From positions 1-64,000 of the forward strand of contig NZ_CP063203.1 in NCBI RefSeq assembly GCF_019904255.1: a stretch of 64,000 bases of DNA, written 5' to 3'. Positions within the stretch are counted from its first letter, which is position 1, and every line of letters begins with the position of its first letter. The notes under the pieces are model-generated. The model was given only the letters and a program-made list of their open reading frames with translations, was not told the origin of the DNA and searched no databases. Source of the DNA: Marixanthomonas sp. SCSIO 43207 (lineage in GTDB: Bacteria; Bacteroidota; Bacteroidia; Flavobacteriales; Flavobacteriaceae). The translations under genes were made by a program, and so were the position numbers. Positions 8,453-17,350 of the stretch are shown here, piece after piece.

Positions 8453-9850
8453 ATGAAACAGACAATTAAATTAATTACAGTTGCGCTGTTTGCCGGTGCA
8501 ATAACACTAGGAGGATACAAATACTTTGTTGAGCCCGATTCAGAATTTGTTCATAGCGCTACTCAAGAAAGCCCATCATTTATTCCTACCAATTTCCCAA
8601 ATACTCCTGTAAGCAGTACCAATGCAGATTTTACTGAAGCTGCCGAAAAAACAGTTCATGCAGTGGTTCACGTAAAAAACACAACCATAAGTAGACAACC
8701 TACCAATATTATGGAATATTTTAATGGTGGTGGTAGACCGCGAGAGATTGTAGGAGCCGGTAGTGGTGTTATTATTTCTCCAGACGGCTATATAATAACC
8801 AATAACCACGTAATTGCAAACGCAGCCGAGCTAGAAGTAACGCTTAATAGCAATAAAATCTATAAAGCTGAACTAATTGGCACAGACCCCAAAACCGATA
8901 TCGCCCTATTAAAAGTAGATGCTGAAGATGATTTACCATTTATCCCTTTTGGAGATTCAAATAGCATAAAAATTGGAGAGTGGGTACTAGCAGTAGGTAA
9001 CCCTTTCAATTTAAACTCAACCGTGACAGCTGGTATTATTAGTGCCAAAGCTCGAGATTTAAATCAATTTGACCGCAACCCGCAATCATTTATACAAACC
9101 GATGCTGCCGTAAATCGAGGTAATAGCGGTGGTGCTCTGGTAAATGTAAGAGGTGAATTAATAGGAATTAACACCGCCATTACTTCTGAAACAGGTTCGT
9201 ATGTAGGGTATTCTTTTGCGGTTCCATCAAATAATGCACGTAAAGTAATTGAAGACATTATGGAGTATGGTAATGTACAACGTGCTATTTTAGGTATTAG
9301 CGGAGGCTCTTTAAATACAAAAGTTGCTGAAGAACTAGGAATTGATGAAACACAAGGTGTGTATGTGGCTAGTGTTGAAAAAGGAAGCGGCGCCGATAAA
9401 AGTGGTCTTAAACAAGGAGATGTTATAAAAAAACTAGACGGACTTTCGGTAAGTAAATTTTCAGATTTATCGGGTTATTTAGGTTCCAAACGTCCTAATG
9501 ATGTGGTAGATGTAACCATCTTACGCAACGGAAGAGAAAAGCATATTCCTGTAACATTGGTAAAACTAGAGACATTTGAAATTGAAGACCTAGGACTGGA
9601 AGTTCGCAATGCAAACTCAGCACTATTAAAGCAACGAGGTGTTGACAACGGTGTTATTGTTTCAAAAACATTAACCAAAGATATGGCTCGCTATAATCTA
9701 GAAGGTATCATTATTACAAAAATCAATGATGAAAAAATAGACGATATAGATGATGCAAAACGCATTATGACCAATCGTGATTACAATGCGCCTATTAAAA
9801 TGACCTTTGTAAATCAACGCGGTGAGTTAAACTCGTTCATCTTCAGATAG
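8453..9850 (+). CDS. HtrA/Deg family periplasmic serine protease
   Basis: Envelope quality-control protease/chaperone. 465 residues: an N-terminal membrane anchor or uncleaved signal (5-25), a trypsin-like domain with catalytic triad H119 (TNNHV), D149 (KTDIALLK) and S225 (NRGNSGGAL), then two PDZ domains, the first around 275-365 with the carboxylate-binding region near ILGISGG and the second around 375-465. The layout matches Do-type proteases of Bacteroidota. It is monocistronic, with a strong terminator after it. Confidence 0.95.
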   Translation: MKQTIKLITVALFAGAITLGGYKYFVEPDSEFVHSATQESPSFIPTNFPNTPVSSTNADFTEAAEKTVHAVVHVKNTTISRQPTNIMEYFNGGGRPREIVGAGSGVIISPDGYIITNNHVIANAAELEVTLNSNKIYKAELIGTDPKTDIALLKVDAEDDLPFIPFGDSNSIKIGEWVLAVGNPFNLNSTVTAGIISAKARDLNQFDRNPQSFIQTDAAVNRGNSGGALVNVRGELIGINTAITSETGSYVGYSFAVPSNNARKVIEDIMEYGNVQRAILGISGGSLNTKVAEELGIDETQGVYVASVEKGSGADKSGLKQGDVIKKLDGLSVSKFSDLSGYLGSKRPNDVVDVTILRNGREKHIPVTLVKLETFEIEDLGLEVRNANSALLKQRGVDNGVIVSKTLTKDMARYNLEGIIITKINDEKIDDIDDAKRIMTNRDYNAPIKMTFVNQRGELNSFIFR

Positions 9851-9873
9851 TAGGTTAATAATTTCTGAAGAGG

Positions 9874-9912
9874 CACCCCTTATAAATAGATTTTATCAAG
9901 GGGTGTTTTTTT
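9874..9912 (+). terminator. Intrinsic terminator of the HtrA gene
   Basis: CACCCCTT..ATAAA pairs with TTTATCAAGGGGTG and is followed by seven T residues. It is a strong rho-independent terminator. Confidence 0.85.
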
Positions 9913-9949
9913 AGTTTAAAATTAACTTCCCCATACCGAAGAAAATGCC

Positions 9950-9957
9950 TATTTTTG
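9950..9957 (+). promoter_or_regulatory. -7 box of the gap promoter
   Basis: TATTTTTG is an exact match to TAnnTTTG, 33 bases before the ATG at 9990. The upstream -33 element is weak. The box lies downstream of another in-frame ATG at 9945, so a transcript from here could not use that codon; this supports 9990 as the start. Confidence 0.55.
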
Positions 9958-9989
9958 CAGCGATTTTTAAACCCTTAAACAACACAACC

Positions 9990-11438
9990 ATGAGCTTTGA
10001 TGAAGTTTATGAAAAAGAACTTTCTTTTCAAACTGACCGCCGTAAGGCTTCCGTAGAATTTATTAAAATTGTTAGTGACCTTTGGTATGACAAATCTATT
10101 GAATTGGTGCTTTTCCGTAATCAATTAATAGACCGTAACGTAAGTGAAATATTAAATCTTCACGAGTATGCGGGAGAATTTGTTCAAAAACCTATCTCTA
10201 TTTTTGATTCTGTAGAAATTGCTCAAGCAATTAAAACGCTTGATATTCCGCCGGCAAAATTGGATATTGGTAAACTAACGTATGAATACCACCTAGAAGA
10301 TAATCAACACGAGAATGCAATTGCCTTTGTAAGTGATAAACTTAAAAATGCAAAAGAGAAAGAAAACATTTCACCAAAAGATGTTGTGTTGTATGGTTTT
10401 GGCCGTATAGGACGTTTATTAGCTCGTGAATTAATGACTCGTACCGGGCAAGGCAACCAACTTAGGTTGCGTGCCATTGTAGTACGCGGTAATGTTGATC
10501 AAACCATTCTTGAAAAAAGAGCTTCATTATTACAAAATGATTCTGTACACGGTGATTTTCCGGGTACGGTTCGAGTTGATTTAGAAAATAAAGCTTTGGT
10601 GATCAATGGAACAACTGTTCATATTATTTCGGCAAACGCTCCTGAAGATATTGATTATACTGAGTTTGGTATTGAAAATGCTTTAATTATTGATAATACA
10701 GGTGCTTTTAGAGATGAAGAAGCTTTATCAAGACACTTAAAGGCAAAAGGCGCTGCAAAAGTGTTATTGACAGCACCAGGAAAAGGTGTGCCAAACATTG
10801 TACACGGTGTAAACCACAAGGAATACAACCCTGAGAAAGTAGATATATTCTCAGCTGCCTCTTGTACTACCAATGCTATTACTCCGGTATTAAAAGCTGT
10901 TGAGGATTCATTAGGAGTAGTTCACGGTCATTTAGAAACCATTCACGCTTACACCAACGACCAAAACCTGGTTGATAATATGCATAAAAAATACCGTAGA
11001 GGTCGTGCAGCGGCATTAAATATGGTAATTACTGAAACAGGTGCTGGTAAAGCAGTTTCAAAAGCATTGCCTTCTTTTGAAGGAAAATTAACTTCAAATG
11101 CTATTAGAGTACCGGTTCCTAATGGTTCCTTGGCGATTCTTAACTTAGAGTTAGAAGCAAAAACATCAAAAGATGCTATCAACTCTATTATGAAAAAATA
11201 TGCGCTAGAAGGCAACTTAGTAGAGCAAATTAAGTATTCATTAAGCAACGAACTAGTATCTAGTGATATCGTTGGTTCTTCTGCTCCTTCTATATATGAT
11301 AGTAATGCTACTATAGTAACCGAAGACGGTAAAAACGCTGTACTTTATGTATGGTACGATAACGAATACGGATATAGCCATCAGGTAATTCGCTTAGCAA
11401 AATACATTGCTGAAGTAAGACGTTATACCTACTATTAG
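9990..11438 (+). CDS. gap: Glyceraldehyde-3-phosphate dehydrogenase, long form
   Basis: Oxidises glyceraldehyde 3-phosphate with NAD(P) in central carbon metabolism. From the chosen ATG the protein has 482 residues, some 130 longer at the N-terminus than classical enzymes (about 335). The extra domain is helical and of unknown role, a form known from Bacteroidota. The nucleotide-binding loop GFGRIGR begins at residue 136 and the catalytic cysteine is C292 in SAASCTTNAITP. The C-terminal WYDNEYGYSHQVIRLAKYI is diagnostic. The frame is open 15 codons further upstream, but the promoter -7 box lies inside that stretch. Confidence 0.95.
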   Translation: MSFDEVYEKELSFQTDRRKASVEFIKIVSDLWYDKSIELVLFRNQLIDRNVSEILNLHEYAGEFVQKPISIFDSVEIAQAIKTLDIPPAKLDIGKLTYEYHLEDNQHENAIAFVSDKLKNAKEKENISPKDVVLYGFGRIGRLLARELMTRTGQGNQLRLRAIVVRGNVDQTILEKRASLLQNDSVHGDFPGTVRVDLENKALVINGTTVHIISANAPEDIDYTEFGIENALIIDNTGAFRDEEALSRHLKAKGAAKVLLTAPGKGVPNIVHGVNHKEYNPEKVDIFSAASCTTNAITPVLKAVEDSLGVVHGHLETIHAYTNDQNLVDNMHKKYRRGRAAALNMVITETGAGKAVSKALPSFEGKLTSNAIRVPVPNGSLAILNLELEAKTSKDAINSIMKKYALEGNLVEQIKYSLSNELVSSDIVGSSAPSIYDSNATIVTEDGKNAVLYVWYDNEYGYSHQVIRLAKYIAEVRRYTYY

Positions 11439-11461
11439 TAAGACGTAAATAAATTTATTGT

Positions 11462-11493
11462 AAAAGCCTCACCTTTCTTGTGAGGCTTTTTTT
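11462..11493 (+). terminator. Intrinsic terminator of gap
   Basis: AAAAGCCTCAC pairs perfectly with GTGAGGCTTTT around a seven-base loop, and a T run follows. Confidence 0.88.
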
Positions 11494-11555
11494 ATGACTT
11501 CATTAACTGAAAGTCAGTCACATTTCGTTGAAATTTGATACAAAGTCCCAAAGTG

Positions 11556-12800
11556 ATGACTGATAAAAAAAAGAAAAAAAGACGCAGCTATAAGAAAAAA
11601 CGCTACACTGTACCCATTATCTTGTTGGTGTTGGTAATAGCGTTTAGGCTGTACTTACCCACGCTTGTAAAAAACTATGTAAACAAAGTATTAGCAGATA
11701 TTCCCGGGTATTATGGTCAAGTTGAAGATATTGACATTGCTTTATATCGAGGCGCCTATGTCATAAAAGGAATGTATTTAAATAAGGTGAATGCAAAAAC
11801 GCAAGTACCTTTTTTAAAATTTCCGAAGAGTGACATCTCTATAGAATGGAAATCTCTTTTTAAAGGTAAGATTGTAAGTGAGATTATCATGTACAATCCC
11901 GAGGTGATTTATGTATTTGAAGACCAAAAACAACCTACAGAAGGTGAAGAAGCCAATGTAGATGATTGGACCAAAGCCTTAACAGATATTGTTCCATTAG
12001 AAATAAACAACTTTGAAGCCTACAACGGTAAATTGGCCTTTGTGCAATTACAAGCAGACCCCAACATTGATTTGTTTATTAATGATCTAGACCTCACCGC
12101 CAAAAACCTACGCAATGTAGTTGAAAAAGAACGTACTCTTCCCTCACCTATCACCGCAAGAGGCGTTTCTATTGGTAATGGAAAAGTTGCAATAGACGGA
12201 AATATTAATTTAATAAAGGAAATTCCAGATATGGATGTCTCCTTTTCTCTTGAAGAAGCAAATGTAACGGCACTCAATGACTTTACCCGTCATTATGCAG
12301 GTCTTGATTTTGACAGAGGAACATTTGGATTATATAGTGAAGTAGCCATAGCAGATGGAAATTTAAAGGGCTACATAAAACCGCTATTAATAGACACCAA
12401 ACTTATAGGAAAAGATGATGGATTTTTAGGTGTACTTTGGGAAGGCTTTGTAGGTCTCTTTAAGTTTATTCTAAAAAACCAAGGAACCGATACGCTCGCA
12501 ACGCGTGTACCCCTTGAAGGTGATTTAAATAATGTAGAAGCAGGTGTTTGGCCTACGGTATTTAATATTTTTGAAAATGCTTGGATCAAAGCCTTTAAAG
12601 GTGAAATTGATGATGATATAGATTTTGAAGATGCTTTTAACGACCCTAATCTTACCAAAGAAGAAAAACGAGAACTGCGAAAAAAAAGGAGAGAACAACG
12701 TAGAGAAAAACGTAAAGAAGAACGAAAAAATGACACCACCAAAGGTTTTTTTGGTAGGTTATTTGACGGCAAAGAAAAAGAAAATGACAACAGCAAATAA
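11556..12800 (+). CDS. DUF748 (AsmA-like) membrane-anchored protein
   Basis: 414 residues from the ATG at 11556; an upstream start seven codons earlier is less likely. A very basic N-terminus (TDKKKKKRRSYKKK) is followed by one membrane segment, then a periplasmic region matching DUF748/AsmA-like proteins (KNYVNKVLADIPGYYGQVEDIDIALYRG), a family thought to move lipids or support outer-membrane biogenesis. The last 50 or so residues are an extraordinary Lys/Arg/Glu-rich stretch, likely a charged helix. No catalytic motif is visible. The gene is followed within seven bases by a GNAT gene. Confidence 0.72.
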   Translation: MTDKKKKKRRSYKKKRYTVPIILLVLVIAFRLYLPTLVKNYVNKVLADIPGYYGQVEDIDIALYRGAYVIKGMYLNKVNAKTQVPFLKFPKSDISIEWKSLFKGKIVSEIIMYNPEVIYVFEDQKQPTEGEEANVDDWTKALTDIVPLEINNFEAYNGKLAFVQLQADPNIDLFINDLDLTAKNLRNVVEKERTLPSPITARGVSIGNGKVAIDGNINLIKEIPDMDVSFSLEEANVTALNDFTRHYAGLDFDRGTFGLYSEVAIADGNLKGYIKPLLIDTKLIGKDDGFLGVLWEGFVGLFKFILKNQGTDTLATRVPLEGDLNNVEAGVWPTVFNIFENAWIKAFKGEIDDDIDFEDAFNDPNLTKEEKRELRKKRREQRREKRKEERKNDTTKGFFGRLFDGKEKENDNSK

Positions 12801-12806
12801 AAAAAG

Positions 12807-13247
12807 ATGACCACAATTCAAGCTACCAAAAAACATTTAGATCAATTAGCGCCTCTTTTCAATGCGTATCGTATCTTTTACAAACAAACCGATAGTATTG
12901 AAACAGCAAAAGCGTTTTTAAAAGACCGGTTTCAGCAAGAGGATTCAATAATTTTTATGGCTTTCACTTCAGAAGAAAAAGCGGTTGGTTTTACGCAATT
13001 ATACCCAACATTTTCTTCGGTTTCAGTACAAAGAAGTTATATATTGAACGATTTATTTGTAGCTTCAGAATATAGAGGAAAAGGATTTGGCGAGGCTTTA
13101 TTAAATCGTGCCAAGCAATTTGCAAGGGCTGAAAACAGCAAAGGACTCACACTAGAGACCGAAACAAATAATCCGGCTCAACATTTATATGAACGCCTGG
13201 GGTGGAAAAAAGATGAGCATGTATTTCATTATTCTTGGGAGGTTTAA
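12807..13247 (+). CDS. GNAT family N-acetyltransferase
   Basis: 146-residue single-domain acetyltransferase. The acetyl-CoA loop is seen in NDLFVASEYRGKGFGEALLNRAKQFA (R/Q-x-x-G-x-G/A type), followed by the LETETNNPAQHLYERLGW segment typical of the C-terminal half of GNAT folds. The substrate is unknown. It lies between the DUF748 gene and the TPR gene with tight spacing, probably in one operon that reaches trmD. Confidence 0.88.
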   Translation: MTTIQATKKHLDQLAPLFNAYRIFYKQTDSIETAKAFLKDRFQQEDSIIFMAFTSEEKAVGFTQLYPTFSSVSVQRSYILNDLFVASEYRGKGFGEALLNRAKQFARAENSKGLTLETETNNPAQHLYERLGWKKDEHVFHYSWEV

Positions 13248-13283
13248 TTGTTCTATTTTTACTGTATTTTTACAAAAAAAAGA

Positions 13284-13778
13284 ATGGATCATTTTACTAA
13301 ACTGGAAGAGCTTCTAGATCGAGCAAACCTAGATATTAAAAACGGAAAGTATGATGAAGCTTCTAATACGTTGGAAAAAATTATTGATACCGATCCAGAT
13401 TTTGGCAAAGCCTACAATCACTTAGGGTTCCTCTATGATGTAAAATTTAAAGAGTATGAAAAAGGAGAAACACTCTATAAGCTTTGCCTTGAAAAAAGCC
13501 CTTTATATCCCGCTGTTTATTATAATTACGCTATTTTATTATCCAATTTGGGTAAATGGGAAGCGCTTAAAGAGCTTTTAGACCAAGCAATGAATATTCC
13601 TGGAGTAACCAAAGCTACGATACTCAACGAATATGCGATTATGTATGAGCAGCAAGGAGAACTTGAAAAGGCAATAGAATATTATAAAAAAACCGGTTTA
13701 AGCACTCTAGATAAAAACGTATTGAATAGAGTTAAAGATTCCATAGACCGCTGCAAAGCAAAAAAAGAATTATTATAA
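13284..13778 (+). CDS. Tetratricopeptide-repeat protein
   Basis: 164 residues from the ATG at 13284; the frame is open 12 codons upstream from a TTG, but that stretch is not TPR-like. Three or four TPR helix pairs are visible ([74 protein letters not shown]). It is cytoplasmic, with no signal peptide, and should act as a protein-protein adaptor. Its stop overlaps the trmD start (TAATG), implying translational coupling with the tRNA methyltransferase. Confidence 0.85.
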   Translation: MDHFTKLEELLDRANLDIKNGKYDEASNTLEKIIDTDPDFGKAYNHLGFLYDVKFKEYEKGETLYKLCLEKSPLYPAVYYNYAILLSNLGKWEALKELLDQAMNIPGVTKATILNEYAIMYEQQGELEKAIEYYKKTGLSTLDKNVLNRVKDSIDRCKAKKELL

Positions 13779-14452
13779 TGCGTATTGATATTATCACGGT
13801 AGTTCCAGATTTATTAAGAAGCCCTTTTGAAGCTTCTATTTTGCAACGAGCCATAGATAAAAAATTGGTTTCGGTACACTTACACAACTTGCGAGAGTAT
13901 TCATCAAATGCTTATAAGCAAATAGACGACTATCAATATGGTGGCGGAGCAGGAATGGTTATGATGATTGAGCCTATTGATAAGTGTATCACAAAACTTA
14001 AGTCTGAAAGAGAGTATGACGAAATCATTTATATGACTCCAGATGGCGCTACTTTCAACCAAAAAACAGCCAATGAATTGTCTACCAAAAAGAATATCAT
14101 CCTTCTTTGCGGCCATTATAAAGGTGTAGATCAACGTGTTCGTGATCATTTTATCACCCGCGAAATTTCGGTGGGAGACTTTGTTTTAAGTGGCGGTGAG
14201 CTAGGTGCGGCAATTGTTGCAGATGCCGTAATAAGACTTATTCCCGGAGTGTTGGGTAATGAAACTTCTGCTTTAACAGACTCTTTTCAGGATGATTTAT
14301 TAGCCCCGCCTGTATATACACGACCGGCAGAATATAAAGGCTGGAAAGTACCTGAAATATTAACAAGCGGTAATACCCCAAAAATTGAGCAATGGCGAGA
14401 AGATCAAGCCCTGCAACGCACCCAAAAACTTCGCCCGGACCTTCTAGAATAA
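13778..14452 (+). CDS. trmD: tRNA (guanine-N1-)-methyltransferase TrmD
   Basis: Methylates G37 of tRNAs to prevent +1 frameshifting, using SAM bound in a trefoil knot. The 224 residues include the conserved [36 protein letters not shown] and IPGVLGN motifs. It is not next to rplS, its classical partner, which lies about 12 kb away on the same strand (26770); here it follows a TPR gene through a TAATG overlap. Length and motifs are complete. Confidence 0.97.
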   Translation: MRIDIITVVPDLLRSPFEASILQRAIDKKLVSVHLHNLREYSSNAYKQIDDYQYGGGAGMVMMIEPIDKCITKLKSEREYDEIIYMTPDGATFNQKTANELSTKKNIILLCGHYKGVDQRVRDHFITREISVGDFVLSGGELGAAIVADAVIRLIPGVLGNETSALTDSFQDDLLAPPVYTRPAEYKGWKVPEILTSGNTPKIEQWREDQALQRTQKLRPDLLE

Positions 14453-14562
14453 ATAAGCATCTGCGTAAACACTTAATTTTCTTACAAAAAGAATTGAAGT
14501 TTTATGCCAAGCTTCTATATAAACAAGCTATCTTTATAAGATACTTGTAATCAGATTTGTAT

Positions 14563-16449
14563 ATGAAGCCATTACTACTCATTTCATTATGGGCATGTAT
14601 ACATTGGATTAGTATTCCCCAAGCTTCTTCAAAAATACAGCAAGACACCATCTCTCTTACCGTTGCAAACAGCGAAGTTCAAGTTCCTGTGATTAGTGAT
14701 TCTATTTTGGAATATGAACATTTCAGAAAAAAAATTAACACCCTACAAAAAAGAAAGGAATATCAAGAACTAGCACGTGTTTACATAGATGTTGCTGCTT
14801 GGCATGAAAATCATACAGTTATGGACTCGTCTATAGCATATGTGAAAAAAGCAATTGATTTATACCAACAAAACAATGCACAAAAGTCCCTTGCCGAAAC
14901 CTATTTAATATTAGCAAATAAATACAATGCTACCGGTGAATATGATAAAGCTTCAAAACCTATTTACGCTGCATTAACTATTTATGAAAATAAGGAAGAT
15001 TACCGTGGTATAGCCAACTGTTATACTCAAATAAGCAACCTATTTTATTATTCAGATAGATATAGTGAAGGAGCAGAATATGCCAAACGAGCTATTGCCA
15101 TTTTAGAAAAAACCAACTATGAAAAAGATCTAGCACTTGCCTATCGCAGACTTGCAGAAAATCAATTGTTTCTAGCTAGCCTTGAAGAAAGCCTTAAAAA
15201 CATGAATCACGCCATACAATTGTATAAAAAACTAGGCGTAACCAATAAGTTGCTGTTAGCTTGTTACAACGGAAGAGGGAATATTTATAAATACCTTGAA
15301 GAATATGATAAAGCTATTGCAGATTATAATCGTTGCTATGAAGGAGCAAAAAGCAATGGTCTTGAGTCATATACTATCCCACCTACAGCAAACATTGGCC
15401 ATGTGTATTTATTACAAGGCAAATATGAAGAAGCCCTACCCTATAACCTAAAGGCTATCGAAATCATGAAACGTACCGGAAAAACCAAAAACCTTTGGGA
15501 AAACTACATGCACGTTTCAAATATGTATCGTGAATTAGGCGACTATAAAAACGCTTTAACGTATCACGAACTCTACGAACGAGGTCATGCCGACTATTTA
15601 ACGACCATTATTGCGCGAATGGAAAGCCAAGCTCATGTTAAATATGAAACGGCACAAAAAACCATGGAGATTTCAGATCAAAAAGATAAAATAGAACAAC
15701 AAAAAAAGATTCAAGTACTCTACATAAGCGTTGCGGTATTGTTTGGTATTATTCTTTTTGGAATGTTTTTTACACTTAAAAATATTCGCAAAAAAAGAAA
15801 AGCTCTTGCTATTGTAAATAGAGAGTTAGATACCAAAAACCAACAAAACGAATTGCTTTTAAAAGAAATCCATCATCGCGTAAAAAATAACTTGGAACTG
15901 GTAAAAAGCTTATTGGTTTTACAATCTGCTCAATTAACAGACAAAGCAAGTAAAGAGGCCATGCTCGCAAGTCAAAACCGAGTACAGAGTATGGGGATCA
16001 TTCATCAAAAACTTTATCAAGGAGAACAACTGGGAAGCATAGAAATGAAAGATTACTTTGTCAATTTAAGTGAAAGTGTACTTGACACATTTAATGCTGA
16101 TGAAAAAGTAAAAATTGAATGCATTATGGATGAGTTAAACTTAGACATTGACACAGCAGTGCCCATCGGTTTGATTGTAAATGAGTTGTTGACAAACTCA
16201 TTAAAATATGCCTTTCCGGGTGACAGCGATGGTAAAATTAATATTAGCCTTACAAAAGAGCAAGATCAATTAAAACTAAGCGTCTCAGACAACGGTGTGG
16301 GAAACACACAAAACACTACTAACAAAGGAACCGGTTTTGGAACTCAATTAATTGAATTACTTACCCAGCAACTCAATGGCACTATGAAAAAGAGTCACAC
16401 AAAAGGAACCAGCGTGTTTTTCACATTTAAAAATTATAAAACCACATAA
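14563..16449 (+). CDS. TPR-containing sensor histidine kinase (HisKA_2 type)
   Basis: 628 residues from the ATG at 14563. Signal peptide (about 1-23), a periplasmic array of TPR repeats to about residue 370, one membrane helix (near 385-405), a short coiled coil, then a HisKA_2 dimerisation domain with the phosphoacceptor motif EIHHRVKNNLELVKSLL and a HATPase with N-box LIVNELLTNSLKYAF and G-boxes SDNGVG and GTGFGTQLI. It should sense a periplasmic protein or ligand and phosphorylate the LytTR regulator whose start codon overlaps its stop (TAATG). The preceding gene is trmD. Confidence 0.93.
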   Translation: MKPLLLISLWACIHWISIPQASSKIQQDTISLTVANSEVQVPVISDSILEYEHFRKKINTLQKRKEYQELARVYIDVAAWHENHTVMDSSIAYVKKAIDLYQQNNAQKSLAETYLILANKYNATGEYDKASKPIYAALTIYENKEDYRGIANCYTQISNLFYYSDRYSEGAEYAKRAIAILEKTNYEKDLALAYRRLAENQLFLASLEESLKNMNHAIQLYKKLGVTNKLLLACYNGRGNIYKYLEEYDKAIADYNRCYEGAKSNGLESYTIPPTANIGHVYLLQGKYEEALPYNLKAIEIMKRTGKTKNLWENYMHVSNMYRELGDYKNALTYHELYERGHADYLTTIIARMESQAHVKYETAQKTMEISDQKDKIEQQKKIQVLYISVAVLFGIILFGMFFTLKNIRKKRKALAIVNRELDTKNQQNELLLKEIHHRVKNNLELVKSLLVLQSAQLTDKASKEAMLASQNRVQSMGIIHQKLYQGEQLGSIEMKDYFVNLSESVLDTFNADEKVKIECIMDELNLDIDTAVPIGLIVNELLTNSLKYAFPGDSDGKINISLTKEQDQLKLSVSDNGVGNTQNTTNKGTGFGTQLIELLTQQLNGTMKKSHTKGTSVFFTFKNYKTT

Positions 16450-17198
16450 TGGCTCAATCTGTAAAAATTTTAATTGTTGAAGATGAAATGGTTATTGCTG
16501 CCAATATTTCTTTGCAGCTAAGTGAGATGGGATATGAGATTGCAGGAATTTTACCTCGTGGTGAAGAAGCCTTAATTCAGATTAAAGAAAACCAACCAGA
16601 TATCGTTATTATGGATATTCAGTTAAAAGGAGAATTAGATGGTATCGAAACTGCACATTTAATGCAGATAGAGTATAACATTCCTATCATTTATTTGACA
16701 GCCAATGCAGATGATGCAAACTTTAATAGAGCTAAAGAAACTCATCCTTATGGTTTTATCTCCAAACCATTTAAAAAACTTGATTTACAACGTGCTATTG
16801 AACTAACAATGGAGCGAGTTAATTACAGAAATAATTCAGAAAAAGGGAACGTACCTGAAAAAAAACCTCACGATCCTTTTATTTTAAGCGACCGTATTTT
16901 TGTAAGGCATCAAGAACGCATGGTAAAAATTGATATTCAAAACATTTTTTACATAGAAGCAGATCGCAATTATTGTCGTATTTTTTCTAAAGACAGAGAG
17001 TATTTACTAGTTATGCCCTTAAAAGATGTAGATGAAAAACTACCTTCAAAACATTTTTTACGCATTCATAGATCATATATCATCAACCTTACTTGTGTTG
17101 ATGAAATTGCCGGTACGCATGTAGTCATTTCCAAAAAAGCTATTCCTATGAGTAAAGCCATGCGTACCGAACTATTAAAACGGTTACAAACTATTTAA
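16449..17198 (+). CDS. LytTR-type response regulator
   Basis: 249-residue DNA-binding regulator. The receiver domain (about 1-125) has the acidic pocket EDE near residue 11, phosphoacceptor D56 (IVIMDIQLKG) and the SKPF lysine. The C-terminal LytTR domain (about 145-249) has IFYIEADRNYCRIF and FLRIHRSYIINL, the usual beta-rich DNA-binding fold. It overlaps the TPR kinase gene by one base, so the two form a pair. The next gene downstream, the lectin-type protein at 17351, is a plausible target: its upstream region holds an inverted repeat, but no binding site is proven. Confidence 0.93.
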   Translation: MAQSVKILIVEDEMVIAANISLQLSEMGYEIAGILPRGEEALIQIKENQPDIVIMDIQLKGELDGIETAHLMQIEYNIPIIYLTANADDANFNRAKETHPYGFISKPFKKLDLQRAIELTMERVNYRNNSEKGNVPEKKPHDPFILSDRIFVRHQERMVKIDIQNIFYIEADRNYCRIFSKDREYLLVMPLKDVDEKLPSKHFLRIHRSYIINLTCVDEIAGTHVVISKKAIPMSKAMRTELLKRLQTI

Positions 17199-17226
17199 AA
17201 GCCATATTACTGCCTTATTTGCTTCG

Positions 17227-17243
17227 GCAAGTAAAATACTCGC
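17227..17243. promoter_or_regulatory. Imperfect inverted repeat upstream of the lectin gene
   Basis: GCAAGTA-AAA-TACTCGC is a seven-base inverted repeat with one mismatch, located between the LytTR gene and the lectin-type gene. A TTCG-loop mini-hairpin (TTGCTTCGGCAA, 17219-17230) overlaps it. It could be an operator or an mRNA structure; the evidence is weak. Confidence 0.25.
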
Positions 17244-17350
17244 TTCGGACAGAAAAACAACCTATTCGTCCTATCTTATTAGTTTTCAGTGAGTTTATAT
17301 CGTTACTTCGGGAAACGATTCTAAATCAAACCACTTAAATCAATAAAGTC

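Noticed and set aside
12625-12810. Overlapping plus-strand frame of 61 codons inside the DUF748 gene
   Set aside because: It is an out-of-frame reading of the charged tail; the DUF748 frame has the family similarity.
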